Shown here: in pieces, positions 1-12,960 of the stretch
How the letters are laid out: the number at the start of each line of letters is the position of its first letter
Numbering within the stretch: the stretch's first letter is position 1
NCBI RefSeq assembly: GCF_013368755.1
Contig: NC_049564.1
Location: 3,232,001 to 3,296,000, forward strand
From: Talaromyces rugulosus
Lineage: Eukaryota > Ascomycota > Eurotiomycetes > Eurotiales > Trichocomaceae
Direction: 5' to 3'
DNA: 64,000 nt
Program-made: the position numbers and the translations under genes
The notes under the pieces: model-generated
What the model was told of the DNA's origin: nothing
Databases searched by the model: none
Seen by the model: only the letters and a program-made list of their open reading frames with translations

Positions 1-413
1 TTTAAAATATTCAGACTAAACGATCTTTAAAGAAGCTAGACACCCAATATACAAAATATACTATATTAAAGAAAATAGAATCCTATACATACCAACTCAA
101 TATCCCTAGAACTATTCATAATATTTTTTATATAATGCTCCTCTACCCTATAGGCACACGTCCGTTTCCTTCACAGACCCAATATAATTACCAACTACCA
201 GCATATCTAGTAAAAGACAATAAAGAGTATCTAATTAATAATATACTCAACAAACAGATTATATATTAAGGCCATAGATATATAAAGCAATACCTTGTCC
301 ATTAGACCGGATATACATAATCTACATAGAAATCTACCCAGTCTATAAAAGACACCAAAGCACTTAATTACTAGCTTTAACACTACAACACCCCTGCCAA
401 AGAAAAGGAATAA
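1..413 (+). pseudogene. Gypsy-A pol 3' end (integrase C-terminus and chromodomain), RIP-decayed
   Basis: This is the tail of a chromodomain Gypsy polyprotein that enters from the left edge. It aligns by eye with positions 16,160-16,570 of the better preserved copy A2, including the integrase C-terminal segment and the chromodomain stretch that starts with a Glu-Tyr codon pair near 226. Almost all differences from A2 are C to T or G to A, and stops interrupt it. A purine-rich tract (about 400-413) leads directly into the 3' LTR. It is non-functional. Confidence 0.8.
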
Positions 414-663
414 TATTAAGATCCTAGTCTCTAGGATACTTAGGCTTCGCTCTCATAGAATAACCACACCTAGTCCGCATCTGATCCACCATAGAAAAAC
501 CCCCTAACGCTACACCAGATTCGCTAGGGCGCCCCCAAGACCCACACTTATCTGTATCAACAATGCGAACCCCTACAAACCTTTTCCTTCTCTTTCTCAC
601 GTTCGAATCTACTCAATTCCTGGACCTACATTAGGCCAGTAAGACGGGACCTAGCCCGTAACA
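414..663 (+). repeat. LTR-A, 3' LTR of truncated Gypsy-A copy A0
   Basis: This 250-bp LTR ends in TAACA and begins TATTA, where the family consensus is TGTTA (G to A change). It aligns end to end with the LTRs at 3,354, 8,590, 11,331, 16,573 and 57,546. The 3' flank is TTACT; the matching 5' flank lies outside the window. Confidence 0.9.
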
Positions 664-1506
664 TTACTATACTAATAAGTACTTTCTTAAAAAAAAAACT
701 CTAAATCTAAAGATCTTAAAGAAATAAAATAAGAATAATATAGATAAAAAATTAAAAAATATCTACATTTAGAAAAAGTCTTTTTTTTAAATATATTAAA
801 TATAGATAATAAAACTTTAAATCTCTTATAGCTGATAAGAAAAAAAAAATAATATAATTATATTTATTTAGCTAGCTAAGAATAGATATTTAATTTATAT
901 CAAAGCTTTAGCTAATATTAAAATTAATAAATTTATCTTTTTAGATATATTTTTAGATATATATAACATCTATTTCTAAACTTTATAGAATAAAAAAGTA
1001 TAATAGAAAGATAGTAAAACTAATTATATATTTTATCTTAATATTAGTTATTAATAGCTAGATATAGTAATATCTATTCTTTTTTTTTAATATAACTAGG
1101 CTATTATAATATTATTTTAGATTATATATAGCTAGAGAAGTATAATATATTAATAAATTATAAGAACTATTAATTTTTATAGCTAGAGAATATATTTTTT
1201 AAAAATTAAATAAAAAAAAAATAGTTTATCTATATACTAAAAATAATACTAAGAAAAAATAGACTAGTTAATTTTAAATACTAAGCTAATATAGAATATT
1301 AAGATTAGTTAATAAAAAAATCTATTTTATTTCTATAATTAAAATCTTAAAGGAAAGTGCTTATAGTTATAGAAAAAATATAAAGAATATAATTAAAGAT
1401 AGAACTATAAAAAATAGAAAAAGTTTTATAATTAAAAAATATTATAAGATTTTTTAATAGTATTAAGAAAGTATTATTAATTATTAATTTAATAAGAAAT
1501 CTATGA
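664..1506. other. Very AT-rich relic DNA
   Basis: This stretch has long A/T runs and stops in all frames. It has the texture of RIP-degraded transposon pol sequence, but I could not place it in a family. No gene is supported. Confidence 0.5.
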
Positions 1507-1801
1507 GGGGGAGCGAGAGGGGGAAGGATAGCGGGCAGGGGCGGCCCGCTATTGTAGGCAACGCCCAAACGTTAGTGGCCATAAGGAGGGGGTAGTGGTT
1601 GCTACCCACTATAAGCCCCTAAATCGTCCTGCGCATATAAGCGGCATGGGGTGAGAAAAGTGTAAGATACCTTGAAAGCCTGGATCTAATAGGGGTAGAG
1701 GCACCGGCTTATAGAGGGCAACCCTTATAAGCAGGCCTAATCCACACGAATCGCTGTCTGTCATAGCCTAGGGCTCGGTATAGACGTTAAATTTGATTAA
1801 A
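1507..1801. repeat. Large inverted repeat, arm 1 (GC-rich, unmutated)
   Basis: The reverse complement of this segment matches 1,930-2,051 plus 2,713-2,902. Arm 1 keeps CG-rich words such as the run of G and C around 1,530-1,550, while the partner arm shows the corresponding C to T and G to A changes. It sits inside AT-rich DNA, so it probably arrived after the surrounding sequence was mutated. No protein-coding frame of note. Its family is not recognised. Confidence 0.8.
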
Positions 1802-1929
1802 TAATAATAATAATAATAATAACAGTTAACCAATTTATGAAATATATTATTTTAGAACTAATATTAAAGGATATAATAATAGAATAATATATAAAACTTA
1901 TATTATAAAAAGTTTTTATATTTATTATT
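1802..1929 (+). other. Inverted-repeat spacer with TAA microsatellite and Gypsy-B integrase fragment
   Basis: The spacer starts with a run of TAA trinucleotides (1,802-1,822). From about 1,830 to 1,918 it matches, with a few transitions, positions about 19,420-19,507 of the Gypsy-B integrase core. So the two arms flank a roughly 90-bp piece of a Gypsy-B pol gene. Confidence 0.75.
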
Positions 1930-2902
1930 TTATTTAATCAAATTTAACGTCTATACCAAGCCCTAGGCTATAACAGACAGTGATTCATATGGATTAGGCC
2001 TGCTTATAAGGGTTGCCCTCTATAAGCTGGTGTCTCTACTTCTATTAGATCTGTCATAAGAATCGTGAACGCTCAGCCAATCGATAAGTAGCGGACGCTA
2101 CTTACATAAGCAAGCTGCCGAAACTCCTATAGAGTAGACTTGCTAATTATAAGAATGAAGACGGAAGTAACTACACAGAAACTCATATAATCTAGACAGT
2201 GCAGATGTACTAGTTTAGTAAAGATATACTAAATAGATATATACCCTAAATAGTACAGCTGTATCATTTCTATACAAATATACTTAGTATAGAACTATCT
2301 ACTCTATACAAGTATATCCAGTACAGATATACCCCAACAGTACGCATGTATTATATTAGTGAAAGTACACCATAATATATGACTATATAGGGAATATAGC
2401 CAAACATAGCCAGACTATATTTAGATATATTAACAATATAGCTAATAGAATATCAATTATATTTACTATATTTAAGATTAGTTATATAAAAACACTTATT
2501 TACTATTATATATCTAGCTTATTATATTTTATTCTCTTAAGCAAATAGTATACTACTATTACTTTTTAATATACTTTGCAGCCTATTATTACAATAGTAC
2601 TCTACTTATTCTAGGATTACCTTACACAACGTCCTCATCTTGTCTTCTGTTAGCAGAATACCCACCCCGATTCACATCTTGGTGACGAGTTGTTGAACCG
2701 ATTGACAAGATCTAGGCTTTCAAGGTATCTTGCACTTTTCTTATTCTATACTGCTTATATGTGTAGGACAATTTAGAAGCTTATAATAGATAATAATCAC
2801 TATCCTCTTTTTATAGCTACTAATGTTTAGGTGTTATCTATAATAATAGACTGTTTCTATCTGTTATTCTTTCTTCTCTCGCTCTTTTTCATCCAGGGCC
2901 TT
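1930..2902. repeat. Large inverted repeat, arm 2 (RIP-mutated, split by a solo LTR)
   Basis: Positions 1,930-2,051 and 2,713-2,902 together are the reverse-complement partner of 1,507-1,801. The break between them is exactly the solo LTR-B with its AGATC duplication. Nearly all mismatches to arm 1 are transitions that lower GC. Confidence 0.8.
2052..2707 (+). repeat. Solo LTR of Gypsy-B (LTR-B)
   Basis: This 656-bp sequence begins TGTCATAAG and ends TTGACA. It is flanked by the 5-bp duplication AGATC at 2,047-2,051 and 2,708-2,712. It matches the interrupted LTR at 2,933-3,353 plus 8,845-9,039. A complete TSD with no internal region indicates LTR-LTR recombination after insertion into the inverted-repeat arm. 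Confidence 0.9.
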
Positions 2903-2932
2903 AATGCCCTAATTATTGGTTTTATAAGCCTG
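2903..2932. other. Short unassigned sequence between inverted repeat and LTR-B
   Basis: About 30 bp that match neither the inverted-repeat partner nor the LTR. It ends in GCCTG just before the next LTR-B start. Confidence 0.4.
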
Positions 2933-3353
2933 TGTCATAAGAATCGATAACGCTCAACCAATAGATGTGACAGCGGACGCTAGTTACATAAGCAAAGGTT
3001 ATTGAATATTCTTATAGGATAGAATCTCTAATTGTACCTGTGAAGAAGGAAATATCTACACTTATACTCTATATAGAATGACTCATTAGATAGAAGCCTA
3101 TATTATATAGAAAAGCTTTCTATATAAAAAAAGGTTCTATACAAAAAGAAATTCTGTATAGAAAGGATCTTTACGTGAAAAAAGTCTCTATACGAAAAGA
3201 TCTATCTTATAGAAAGCAAGGTATATGACTATATAGTCAATATAGCAAGACTATACTAAGATAACTATAACTATAATATAGTTAAACAAAACTTAACTAT
3301 ATTTACTATATTTAGGATTAACTATATAAAAATACTTATTTACTATTATATAT
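2933..3353 (+). repeat. LTR-B, first part of the 5' LTR of Gypsy-B
   Basis: This aligns with the first part of the solo LTR-B. It is interrupted after position 3,353 by Gypsy-A copy A1. The rest of the LTR lies at 8,845-9,039. Confidence 0.85.
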
Positions 3354-3603
3354 TGTTAGGGTCCTAGCCCCTGGGATACTCAAACTTCGCTCTCGTAGAA
3401 TAACCGCACCTGGTCCGCACCTGATCCGCTATAGAAGAACCCCCTGACACTATATCAGATTCGCTAGAACACTCCCAAGACCTATACTCATCTATATCAA
3501 TAATACAAACCTCTATAAACCTTTTCCTTCTTTTTCTTATATTCGAATCTATTTAATTCTTAGACCTATATTAGGCCAGTAAGACAAGACCTAATCTATA
3601 ACA
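3354..3603 (+). repeat. LTR-A, 5' LTR of copy A1
   Basis: Starts TGTTAGG and ends AACA. The next bases (3,605-3,617) are the mutated primer-binding site discussed for copy A2. Confidence 0.92.
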
Positions 3604-3799
3604 TTAGATTTGAATGTCATTCACTTTCTCTATTTAAAAGATTAAAAATATGTTACTTTTTTTATCTAAAAGATTAAACTTATATAATCGCTCTTTATTT
3701 ATTTAAATTAAGCTTTTAAGAACTATACTAACTCTCTTTATTTAGAGGATTGAATTATTATATTACCGCTCCTTAACAACCGAGTTAAGCATTAAGAAA

Positions 3800-6700
3800 A
3801 TTCTCTATTATAATGAATAGCCTACTAAGAGACGGCCTAAACCAAATAGATATACCTTTAGAACTGAACTAGCTATTATTAAAATAAATACAGTAAATAG
3901 AATTTTTTCTAACAAATATGTCTGTTTGTCTATTGTATGTCAAAAGATAGGTTAGTAATACAACTGAACTATTTATGCCTGAGGTCCCTACTGATACTAT
4001 ATTATTAGTAATTTCTATGTATAGTATGAATAAACTGCACCATTCCTTTGATTATCCTGATAAATATGATGACTGTGATTATTTAAAATATATATAGTTT
4101 GTAGCAATTCTATATACAAAATTAATAGTTGATGTATTAGCAATTGGAGGACTATATAAGCAATTATAGTATACCTATAAACAGTTGACAGGAAAGGCTT
4201 AAATAAAGGTCTACCCCTGGATGTGGCTTTATAGGAATATAAATATAGTTATTTTTGCTACACTAGAAGCTTTTTTTGCGTATTTTAATATACTGTTTAA
4301 AGATTATCAACTTGTGGAGAAGGCGAACCTTAAATTTAATTATATATAACAGGAACACACCCTTTTCTAGGACTTTATCAGCGAATTTAAACAGATATTA
4401 CTTCTTATAGAAGGTTAATCATAGACTAATAACATAAAAATCTTATAGCTGAAAACCGCGATTAATCAAGAAATAAGGTATATAACTATTGGGAGTAATA
4501 TACTGAAGCAATATAAAGTTTTCTATAAATACTTATACTAAGTAGCAAACAATCTTGAAAAGCTAAAAAAGATTAATAACCTCTAGTCCTAATACAAGCA
4601 GAATACTCTCCATCCACTTATAAAAGGAATCTCTCTCAACAGAAGACAGTCTTAAGTTATAGACTAGACATCTATAGATCTGCCAATCAATACTGTTAGG
4701 ATGGACAACTATTTCTAATACAGAAAACCAGGCTATATTACCTAATACTGTCTCGAATCTGCGCTATTCCATTAAGCGTTATCTCCAAGGAACCATAGCA
4801 AGAAGAAATACGATAAGCTTATAAAGATATCCAATACTAAAATAAAAAAGAATAAGACTGAATCTAATATAGGTTTAGATAATACACTAGAATTAAAAGA
4901 GTAGCTTCTGTGCAAAGTTACCTATAAAAGCTGAAATATAAAACAGCTTATAACTTCAAGAATTTTAAAAAGATAGTTGGAAGGTTTAATAGATCTTTAT
5001 TCAATATAGATATATGGTTAGACTATAGAATCAATACCAATGCTTTAATTGATAGCGGGTGTCTTATCTATAGAATTATTAAAAAGACCTTCACTCAAAA
5101 GAAAAAGCTGAATTATAGTGCTATTAAATCTAGACCTATTAAGAGATATGATGGTTCGGTATCTTAATATATCAAGGAAATTACATATGTGACACTAGAT
5201 ATCAGAGAAAATATACAAAAGAAAGCCTACTTCTATATAGTTCCAAAATACGAATACAATATGATATTAGGTCTTTTATAGATGGAATATCAATATGTGA
5301 AAATTGACGCCACTAGAGACCGACTGGAATTTAGGAATAGAATATCTATCAATAAAAAGAACCTATTACAATCTGAATATCTTTCTTAATAGATTAGTGC
5401 AGCTACAGTGAACGCTTTAAAAAGAATACAAAGTAGAAAAAAAGAGATTAATATATTTACAGTCTTTATATAGGATATTAAGAAGGCTTTAGCCCCAAAA
5501 TTACAGATAAATCTAGAAAATAAACTATCTAAGTATTACCATAAATTCCTAGAATTATTCAATCTAAAGAAAACTAACAAGCTACTATTGTCGCATCTGA
5601 ATATTGACTATCAGATTAAACTAATTAACACTGATGCGAAAAGGCATAAGCTAGAGATATTATAGGATCCTCTTTATAATATGTTATAGAAAGAACTATT
5701 GGTTCTATAAAAAACTCTCTATAACTTACTGTTGAAGGACTTTATACATGTAAGTAACTTACCCGCTATAGCACCAGTACTATTTATAAAGAAATCTAGA
5801 AGAGAACTGCATTTTTATATAGATTATCAGATGCTTAATACTATAATAAAAAAAGATTAATATTTATTATTATTAATATATAAGACTCTGTAACAAATAT
5901 CTAAAGTCTGATAGTTTATAAAGCTTAATATTATAGCAGCCTTCTACAAGATACATATTGCCAAAGGAAATAAGTAGAAAATAGCTTTCTGAACTAGGTT
6001 CAGACTTTATAAATAGCTAGTAATACCTTTCAGCTTTATCAATATGCTGAGCATATTTTAATAATATATTAATTAGACCCTTTATAAGTTCCTAAACAAC
6101 TTTATATCTACCTATCTAGACGATGTGTTTATTTTTATAGAAGATAGCTATATATACTATTAGAAATAGATAATAAAGATGCTAGAATATTTATATATTG
6201 TAGAACTACAGCTAGATATTAATAAATACAAGTTTGAGGTGCAGATAACAAAATACCTTAGATTTATATTAGAAACTGGAAAAAAGATCTAAATAGACCC
6301 TATAAAAGTCTCTACTATTTTAGAATAGAAAGCCTTAATATATAAAAAAAATATATAATTGTTTCTAGGGTTCACAAATTTCTATTAATAGTTTATCTAA
6401 GGATATTCTGATATAATCTGCCCGCTGACAGAATTAACTAAAAAAAAAACTATTTTTATTTAGACTAAAGCTATTAATAAAGCTTTTAAACAACTAAAAT
6501 AAATATTTATAAATGATCTAATACTAATATAATTTAATCCTAATTAAGATACAATTATAAAAGCTGATTCTTTGGGATATATTATAGAGAGGATATTATT
6601 ACAGTATAATAATAAAGGATTTCTATAAATCTATGCCTATTTTTTCTGAAAGTACACGTCCGCAGAGTGCAATTATAAGATCCACAATAAAAAGCTATTA

Positions 6701-8560
6701 GTGATAATAGTATATCTAAAGTAATAGGAACCTAAATTAACTAATATTAAGAAATTTACTATTCTAACTAACTATTAGAATTTTAAATACTTTATACAGC
6801 TCTAATAATTGAATAAAAAATAAATAAGATAGGCTAATATATTCTTATACTTTAATTATAAGCTTCAGTACTAGCTAGGACAACTAGCTGTCAGATCTAA
6901 TATACTATTATAATGCTCGCAAGATATATCTAATGGGATTAATAATGAATGTCTAGTATACCAAAATAAGTATCTTATTAACTCTAATAAGGTATAAAGA
7001 GACTATCCAGAATAACTTTTTTAGGGTTACTTATCAAATACTGCACCTGAACCCTATATCTATACTATCTACATAGAGCATTTAATATTAATTAAAGAAT
7101 AGTGATGACTAGCTAAAGCCAAGGATAAGAATTATGAATAAATTAAAGAGGCTGTATATTAGAAGCTTCTATAGTTTTTTTAAAACTTATAACTTTATAC
7201 TATGGTATCTGAATACATAATTAATATATAGTGGACTAGTTATTATTTCAAAATTAACAATAGGTATTAGATAGTGAACCATTATACACTTATATTATAT
7301 AAAAGATATATAACTCCTATCTCACTGGATATCTAGGCTGAAATATAATCTATGTCATTATAGTCTGATAACTATATTAGCTGAATTTATTTGATGATAT
7401 CTAAAGATTCATAGATAACTGTGATAAATATAGTGCGAACACTGTATAAAGACAATACTAATAAGGATTATTAAAACCGCTCTCTGTCTCCTCATAAATA
7501 TGGCAAGATATTAGTATAGATTTTATAGAGAAACTCCTAATGTCTAATAGAAATATAAATCTTATAGTGATTATTGACTGACTAGGAAAAAGAATTATAT
7601 TGGTACTATATAAATATATAGATACTAAGATAGTGATATTAATGTTTATTGACTGATTTATACATGAACATAGGCTGTCTAGCAGTATTATATCAGATTG
7701 GAGCATATAATTTATTAATGATCTTTAGAAAGATATATGTGAATATCTAAAGATCACAAGATGATTATTAACCACGCACTACCTTTAAATTAATGGACAG
7801 ACAGAGCGTGCTAACTCTATAATAGAAGAATATCTATAAAACTTCTATATCTATCTCTAAACTAATTAGAGCTTACTAACTATAACTATATAACTTGTAA
7901 TAAATAGATGTAACACTACTATAACTAATATTAGCCTTTTTTTTCTGATCTATAGATACAATATTAAACTACTCTAATTAGATAAAGCTACTTCTATATC
8001 TAAGTAATAAAAATCTACTACTAAACGTATAAATAATATAGTTATTAAACTATGACAGGCCTTTTATATAGCGCAGACTAAGCTTGTCGCAGCATAGCAG
8101 TGAATAGAAGATAATACGAACTATCACCAAGAGATTCCTCTAGAGTATAAAATAAGATAGAAGATATAGTTAGATCTTCAGAATATTTAGACTGAATGAT
8201 CTTTAAAGAAGCTAGACGCCTGATATATAAAATATACTATACTAGAGAAAATAGAATCCTATATATACTGACTTAATATCTTTAGAACTATTTATAATAT
8301 TTTTTATATAATACTTCTTTATTTTATAGACATATATTTGCTTTCTTTATAAATCTAATATAATTACTAATTACTAGCGTACCTAGTAGAAGGCAATAAA
8401 GAGTATTTAGTTAATAGTATACTTAATAAATAGACTATATGTCAGGACCATAGATATATGAAGTAATACCTTGTCTGTTAGACTAGATATACACAATCTA
8501 TATAGGAATCTATCTGGTCTATAGAAGACACTGAAGTATTTGATCACTGGCTCTAATATC
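3800..8560 (+). pseudogene. Gypsy-A gag-pol of copy A1, RIP-inactivated
   Basis: Gag, protease, reverse transcriptase (around 5,660-6,430), RNase H and integrase (around 7,480-7,860) can be followed by alignment to copy A2. The reverse transcriptase active-site region near 6,110-6,130 still encodes a Tyr-Leu-Asp-Asp box. No frame stays open for more than a few tens of codons. Most stops lie where copy A2 or the family expectation has Gln or Trp. The chromodomain region just before the 3' LTR is also degraded. It cannot encode a working polyprotein. Confidence 0.85.
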
Positions 8561-8589
8561 ACAACGCCCCTGCTAAAGGAGGGGAATAA

Positions 8590-8839
8590 TATTAGGATTC
8601 TAGCCTCTAGGATATTTAGACTTCGTTTTTGTAGAATAACCGCATCTAGTCTATACTTAATCTACTATAGAAGAACCCCCTGATGCTATACCAGATTTGT
8701 TAGGGCGTCTTCAAGACCTACACTCATCTGTATCGACAATGTGAATCTCTGTGAATCTTTTCCTTCTCTTTCTCACGTTTGAATCTACTCAATTCCTGGA
8801 CCTACATTAGGCCAGTAAGACGGGACCTAGCCCGTAACA
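8590..8839 (+). repeat. LTR-A, 3' LTR of copy A1
   Basis: Begins TATTAGG (G to A in the terminal TG) right after a purine tract (8,577-8,586) and ends AACA, followed by the TATAT duplication. Confidence 0.92.
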
Positions 8840-8844
8840 TATAT

Positions 8845-9039
8845 CTAGCTTATTATATTTTATTCTTTTAAATAAATAATATACTACTATTACTCTTTAA
8901 TATACTTTACAGCCTATCATTATAATAATACTCTATATTATCTTAAGATTACTTTACACAACGTTCTTATCTTATCTTCTGTTAGCAGAATATCTATCTT
9001 AATTCATATTTTAGTAACAAGTTATTGAACTAATTAACA
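8845..9039 (+). repeat. LTR-B, second part of the 5' LTR of Gypsy-B
   Basis: Continues the LTR broken at 3,353 and ends in TTAACA at 9,039. The bases that follow (ATAAA) do not repeat the 5' flank (GCCTG). This fits a 5' LTR joined to an internal region rather than a solo LTR. Confidence 0.8.
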
Positions 9040-11325
9040 ATAAAACACCTTTATAATATAAAGTTTTAAGAACTAGATAAGTAATTAAACCTTACTAATA
9101 AGTTAATTATAGCAGGAAATAATAATACACTAGCAGCAGAACCAATAACTCCACATCCACTTATAAAACAAACAAGACCAATCAATCAAAACAGTAATAA
9201 TAAACCTAATAAATAAATCCAACAAAAATTCACTACATTAAAAAAAGTTATTAATTAAATAAATAAATATATTTAAAGACTACAAGCTATAATCACTAAA
9301 AAAGATAATTATATTAACCAACTTAAAGCTTAAGTTATAGCTATATTACCTAATAAAGCTAGAACAGCCAGCAATAGAATTAAATTATTAAAATCTATAA
9401 CCTTTAACAGAATTAGATCCAAGTTAAAAACATTCTTAGTCAATATAGAAATATATATTAAAGCCAACTAGATTATTTATAATAAAAAAAAAATAATCTT
9501 TATAATATTATACTTTACTAATACAGTAATAGAATAGATATAATCTATACTAAATAAATTATATATTACTAATAGAAATAATTAAAAAATTATTATTAGA
9601 AAACTATTTTTAAATTATAATATATTTAAATAAAAACTTAAAAAAATATTTAGAAATATTAATAAGCTATAGATTATAAAAAGATAACTAAGATATCTAT
9701 AACAGACTAGATCTACTCAGTAATTAATAATTAAATTTTAATAAATAATAATATCATTATACTATAATAATACTATTTAAATTACAACCTTTAAGAATAT
9801 ACTTAAAAAAGAAATCTAGACAGAATTTATTAAACTTAACCAATCTAATAATATTAATAGATTTATTAAGATAGCAGTCAAGATTAATAATAAACTATTT
9901 AAAATTAAATAAAAATAACAGAAGTTTTAGAAATAGAAAAAAGTTAAAAGATTCCCTTAATATACCAATATATCAGTAAAATAAAAAACTTAATATAATA
10001 AAAATAGTAATATTAAGATACAGCTTAATAATATAATTAATAAAAAAAAAATAGCTAAACATAAAAAAAACAAAGCTTATTATAAATATAGATAAAAAAA
10101 ATACTTTGTATAATAGTATTAATTAAAATAAAATAAATAAAATAATAATATTAATCCTTAAAAAATAATAACAGTTTATCAATAAGTTACAGTTATATAC
10201 TAGATAATTATAACTCTCTTAAACAGTAAAAAGAAAAAATTAGAAAATAAATAGATTAATAAAATTAAAAACTTCTAGAGACTAATACTAGAAAAGAAAA
10301 TATATAAATTACTTAAGAATTTTAAACAAAAAAATAGCCCTAGATAATCTAAGAGACACCTTAGACAGAGTTTAGAAAAAAAACTACCCCAGAAAGAAGA
10401 CATTAATCTAAAAAAAACATAACCTTACTTACAATAAAGTCAAGAGAAAAGACCAATTAAAGAATCTTATAAAAAAGACTAATATAATAAAACTACTAGA
10501 TAGCATATTAATGACCTTTTATTAAAAAATAAAAGTTAATATCTCTTAATATTTCAAGATAGTAGAAAAAATAGAGAAGTTAACTATAAAAACTTAGATC
10601 AAGAACTAAATACTCTATAATAATCATAATTAACAAGAACAATAAACCTTAGAAAAAATATTATAAGAGCAATCAACTAAACAAATAAAATAATTAGACT
10701 ATTTTAAAAACAATTACTAATCATAAAGAAAGAATAAGATTCAGTCCTAAAAATCAATATAATAATTCTAAAAATAAAAATTAAGATTCTAGAAACAAAC
10801 AAAAAAGAACTAAAAACAGATAATAAAGACTCTAAAATAATAAAAAAATTCCTTGAAATTAACTATAAAGAACTAAAATAAGAATATAATTACAAACTAT
10901 CTAAACTAATATATTAAAAAGACTTTATTTAGATATACTAATAATATATCCTTAAATATAAAAAATACTATATATAGATATTTTATAAATATAATATATA
11001 TAGAAAAAAAAACATTATATTTATAAATAAATTTAAATATATCTTACTTACTAAAAGAATATAATTATATTACTCAATACTTAGATATATTAAAAGATAT
11101 TTATATATATATTATCTATAATATAAAAAATACTATCATAAGAAAATATACTAAATATAATACTATAAGTTAAAATATCCAACTTATTTCAAAGAAAAGA
11201 AAAAAAATAAATAGAAACTAACAATATTAATAATTATTTATTAACCTATTCTAAACTATCTGAAGAGCTGAAACAAATATTAATATTATATAAAAGAAAT
11301 TTAATATCCTTTTTATAATAGTATT
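9040..11325 (+). pseudogene. Gypsy-B gag and downstream region, RIP-decayed
   Basis: Around 9,400-9,700 the broken translation shows the typical Ty3/Gypsy gag stretch with the words KLKTFL and ATYLTG-like residues in degraded form. Near 10,085-10,115 there is a mutated CCHC zinc knuckle in which Cys codons have become Tyr. After about 10,150 the sequence is low-complexity A/T with stops everywhere. It is followed by copy A2. Confidence 0.65.
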
Positions 11326-11330
11326 AAAAC

Positions 11331-11587
11331 TATTAGGGTCTTAGCCCCTAGGATACTCAGGCTTCGCTCTCATAGAATAACCGCACCTAGTCCGCACCTG
11401 GTTCGCCATAGAAGAACCCCCTGACGCTACACCAGATTCGCTAGAGCGCCCCCAAGACCCACACTCGCCTGTATCAACATTCGACAATGCGAACCCCTGC
11501 GAACCTTTTCCTTCTCTTTCTCACATTCGAATCTACTCAATTCCTGGACCTACATAAGACCAGTAAGACAGGACCTAGCCCGTAACA
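11331..11587 (+). repeat. LTR-A, 5' LTR of copy A2
   Basis: Begins TATTAGG (terminal G mutated) and ends TAACA. It contains ACATTCGAATCTA at 11,523-11,535, whose unmutated form in the 3' LTR is ACGTTCGAATCTA. That form is the exact complement of the sequence just after this LTR. Confidence 0.93.
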
Positions 11588-11588
11588 T

Positions 11589-11601
11589 TAGATTCGAACG
11601 T
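11589..11601 (+). promoter_or_regulatory. Probable self-priming primer-binding site of Gypsy-A
   Basis: TAGATTCGAACGT starts one base after the 5' LTR. It is the perfect reverse complement of ACGTTCGAATCTA inside the LTR (16,765-16,777 in the 3' LTR; one RIP change in the 5' LTR). No canonical TGG-starting tRNA complement is present. Tf1/sushi-type chromoviruses prime reverse transcription by folding the 5' end of their own RNA onto such a site. If so, the R region should start close to the LTR motif. Confidence 0.7.
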
Positions 11602-11794
11602 CTCACCCCCCTCCCCTATTTAAAGGGTCGAGAACGCGCCACTCCCCTCACCCGAAGGGTTGAGCTATACGATCGCTCCTCATTCGTTCAAGTCAAGCCC
11701 CTGAGAACCGTACCAACTCTCCTCATTCAGAGGATTAAATTATTATATCGCCACTCCTCGACAACCAAGTTAAGCATTAAGAAATTTCCCCATT

Positions 11795-12960
11795 ATGACG
11801 AATAGCCCACCAAAAGACAGCCCAGACCAAAGAAACATACCTTTAGAACCGAACCAGCTATTATTAAAATAAATACAACGAATGGAACTCCTTCTAACAA
11901 ATATGTCCACTCACCTATCACATATCGAAGGACAAGTTAACAATACAACTGAACCACCTATATCCAAGGTCCCTACTGATGCCACACCATCAGTAACCCC
12001 TATGTACAGTACGAACAAACCGCGCTACTCCCTTAACCATCCCAATAAATATAACAACTCTGATCGTTCATAATATATACAGTTCATAGTAATCCTATAT
12101 ACAAAATTGACAGTCGATATATCAGCAATCGGAGGACTGTACGAGCAACTGTAATACACCTATAGATAGTTGGCAGAAAAGGCCTAGATAAAGGTCTACC
12201 CCTAGATACAGCTTCATAGGAACATAAATATAGTCACCCCCACTACACTAGAAGCTTTCTTTGCACACCTTAACGTGCTGTTCAAAAATCATCAACTTGT
12301 AGAGAAGGCGAACCTTAAACTTAACCATATACAACAAAGGCATACCCCTTTCCAAGACTTTATCAGCGAATTTAAACAGATATTACTTCTTGCAGGAGGT
12401 CAATCATGGACCGACAACATAAAAATCTCATAACTGAAAACCGCGATTAACCAAGAAATGAGGTGTGTGACTGTTGGGAGCGACATGCTGAAGTAGTACG
12501 AAGCTTTCTGCAAATACTTACACTGAGTAGCGAACAACCTTGAAGAGCTGAAAAGGATTAACAACATCCAATCCCAATATAAGTAGAACATTTTCCATCT
12601 ATTCACAAAAGGAACCTCCCCCGATAGAGGATAGCCCCAAGTTATAGACTAGACATTTATAGACCTGCTAATTAATACTGTCAGAATAGACAACTATTTT
12701 CAATACAGAAAACTGGGTTATATTATCTAATACTGTTCTGAACCTGCGCCACTCCATTAGACACCATCTCCGAGGAACTATAGTAAAAAGAAATATGATA
12801 TATTCACGAGAATATCTAATACTAGAGTAAAGGAGAATAAAACCAAATCTGATATAGGCTCAGATAGTATATCAAAGTCAAAAGAGTAGCTCCTACGCAA
12901 AGTCACCTATAGGAGCCAAAATACAAAACAGCTCATAACTTTAAGAATTTTAAGAAGATG
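11795..12960 (+). pseudogene. Gypsy-A gag of copy A2
   Basis: The frame starts with ATG at 11,795 and is broken by TAA/TAG at Gln and Trp positions (for example just before 11,880 and after 12,070). Recognisable gag content follows, including the stretch with GGLYEQL and the segment LEAFFAHLNVLF near 12,250. A retroviral-type knuckle near 12,690-12,760 has lost Cys residues (TGT to TAT). Gag would form the RNA-packaging particle. The surviving gag pieces and the pol pieces downstream are in different frames, which may reflect a programmed shift or decay. Confidence 0.75.

Larger units (their letters stand above)
3354..8839 (+). mobile_element. Gypsy-A copy A1, full-length chromodomain LTR retrotransposon, dead
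   Basis: The element has 250-bp LTRs at 3,354-3,603 and 8,590-8,839. The 5-bp duplication TATAT is at 3,349-3,353 and 8,840-8,844. Removing the element plus one duplication restores the continuous LTR-B sequence seen in the solo copy. The internal region aligns along its whole length with copy A2 but carries many more stops and A/T substitutions. Confidence 0.93.

Noticed and set aside
1347..1568. Minus-strand frame with Phe/Ile/Leu-rich sequence
   Set aside because: Low-complexity AT-rich sequence running into the inverted-repeat arm; no domain.
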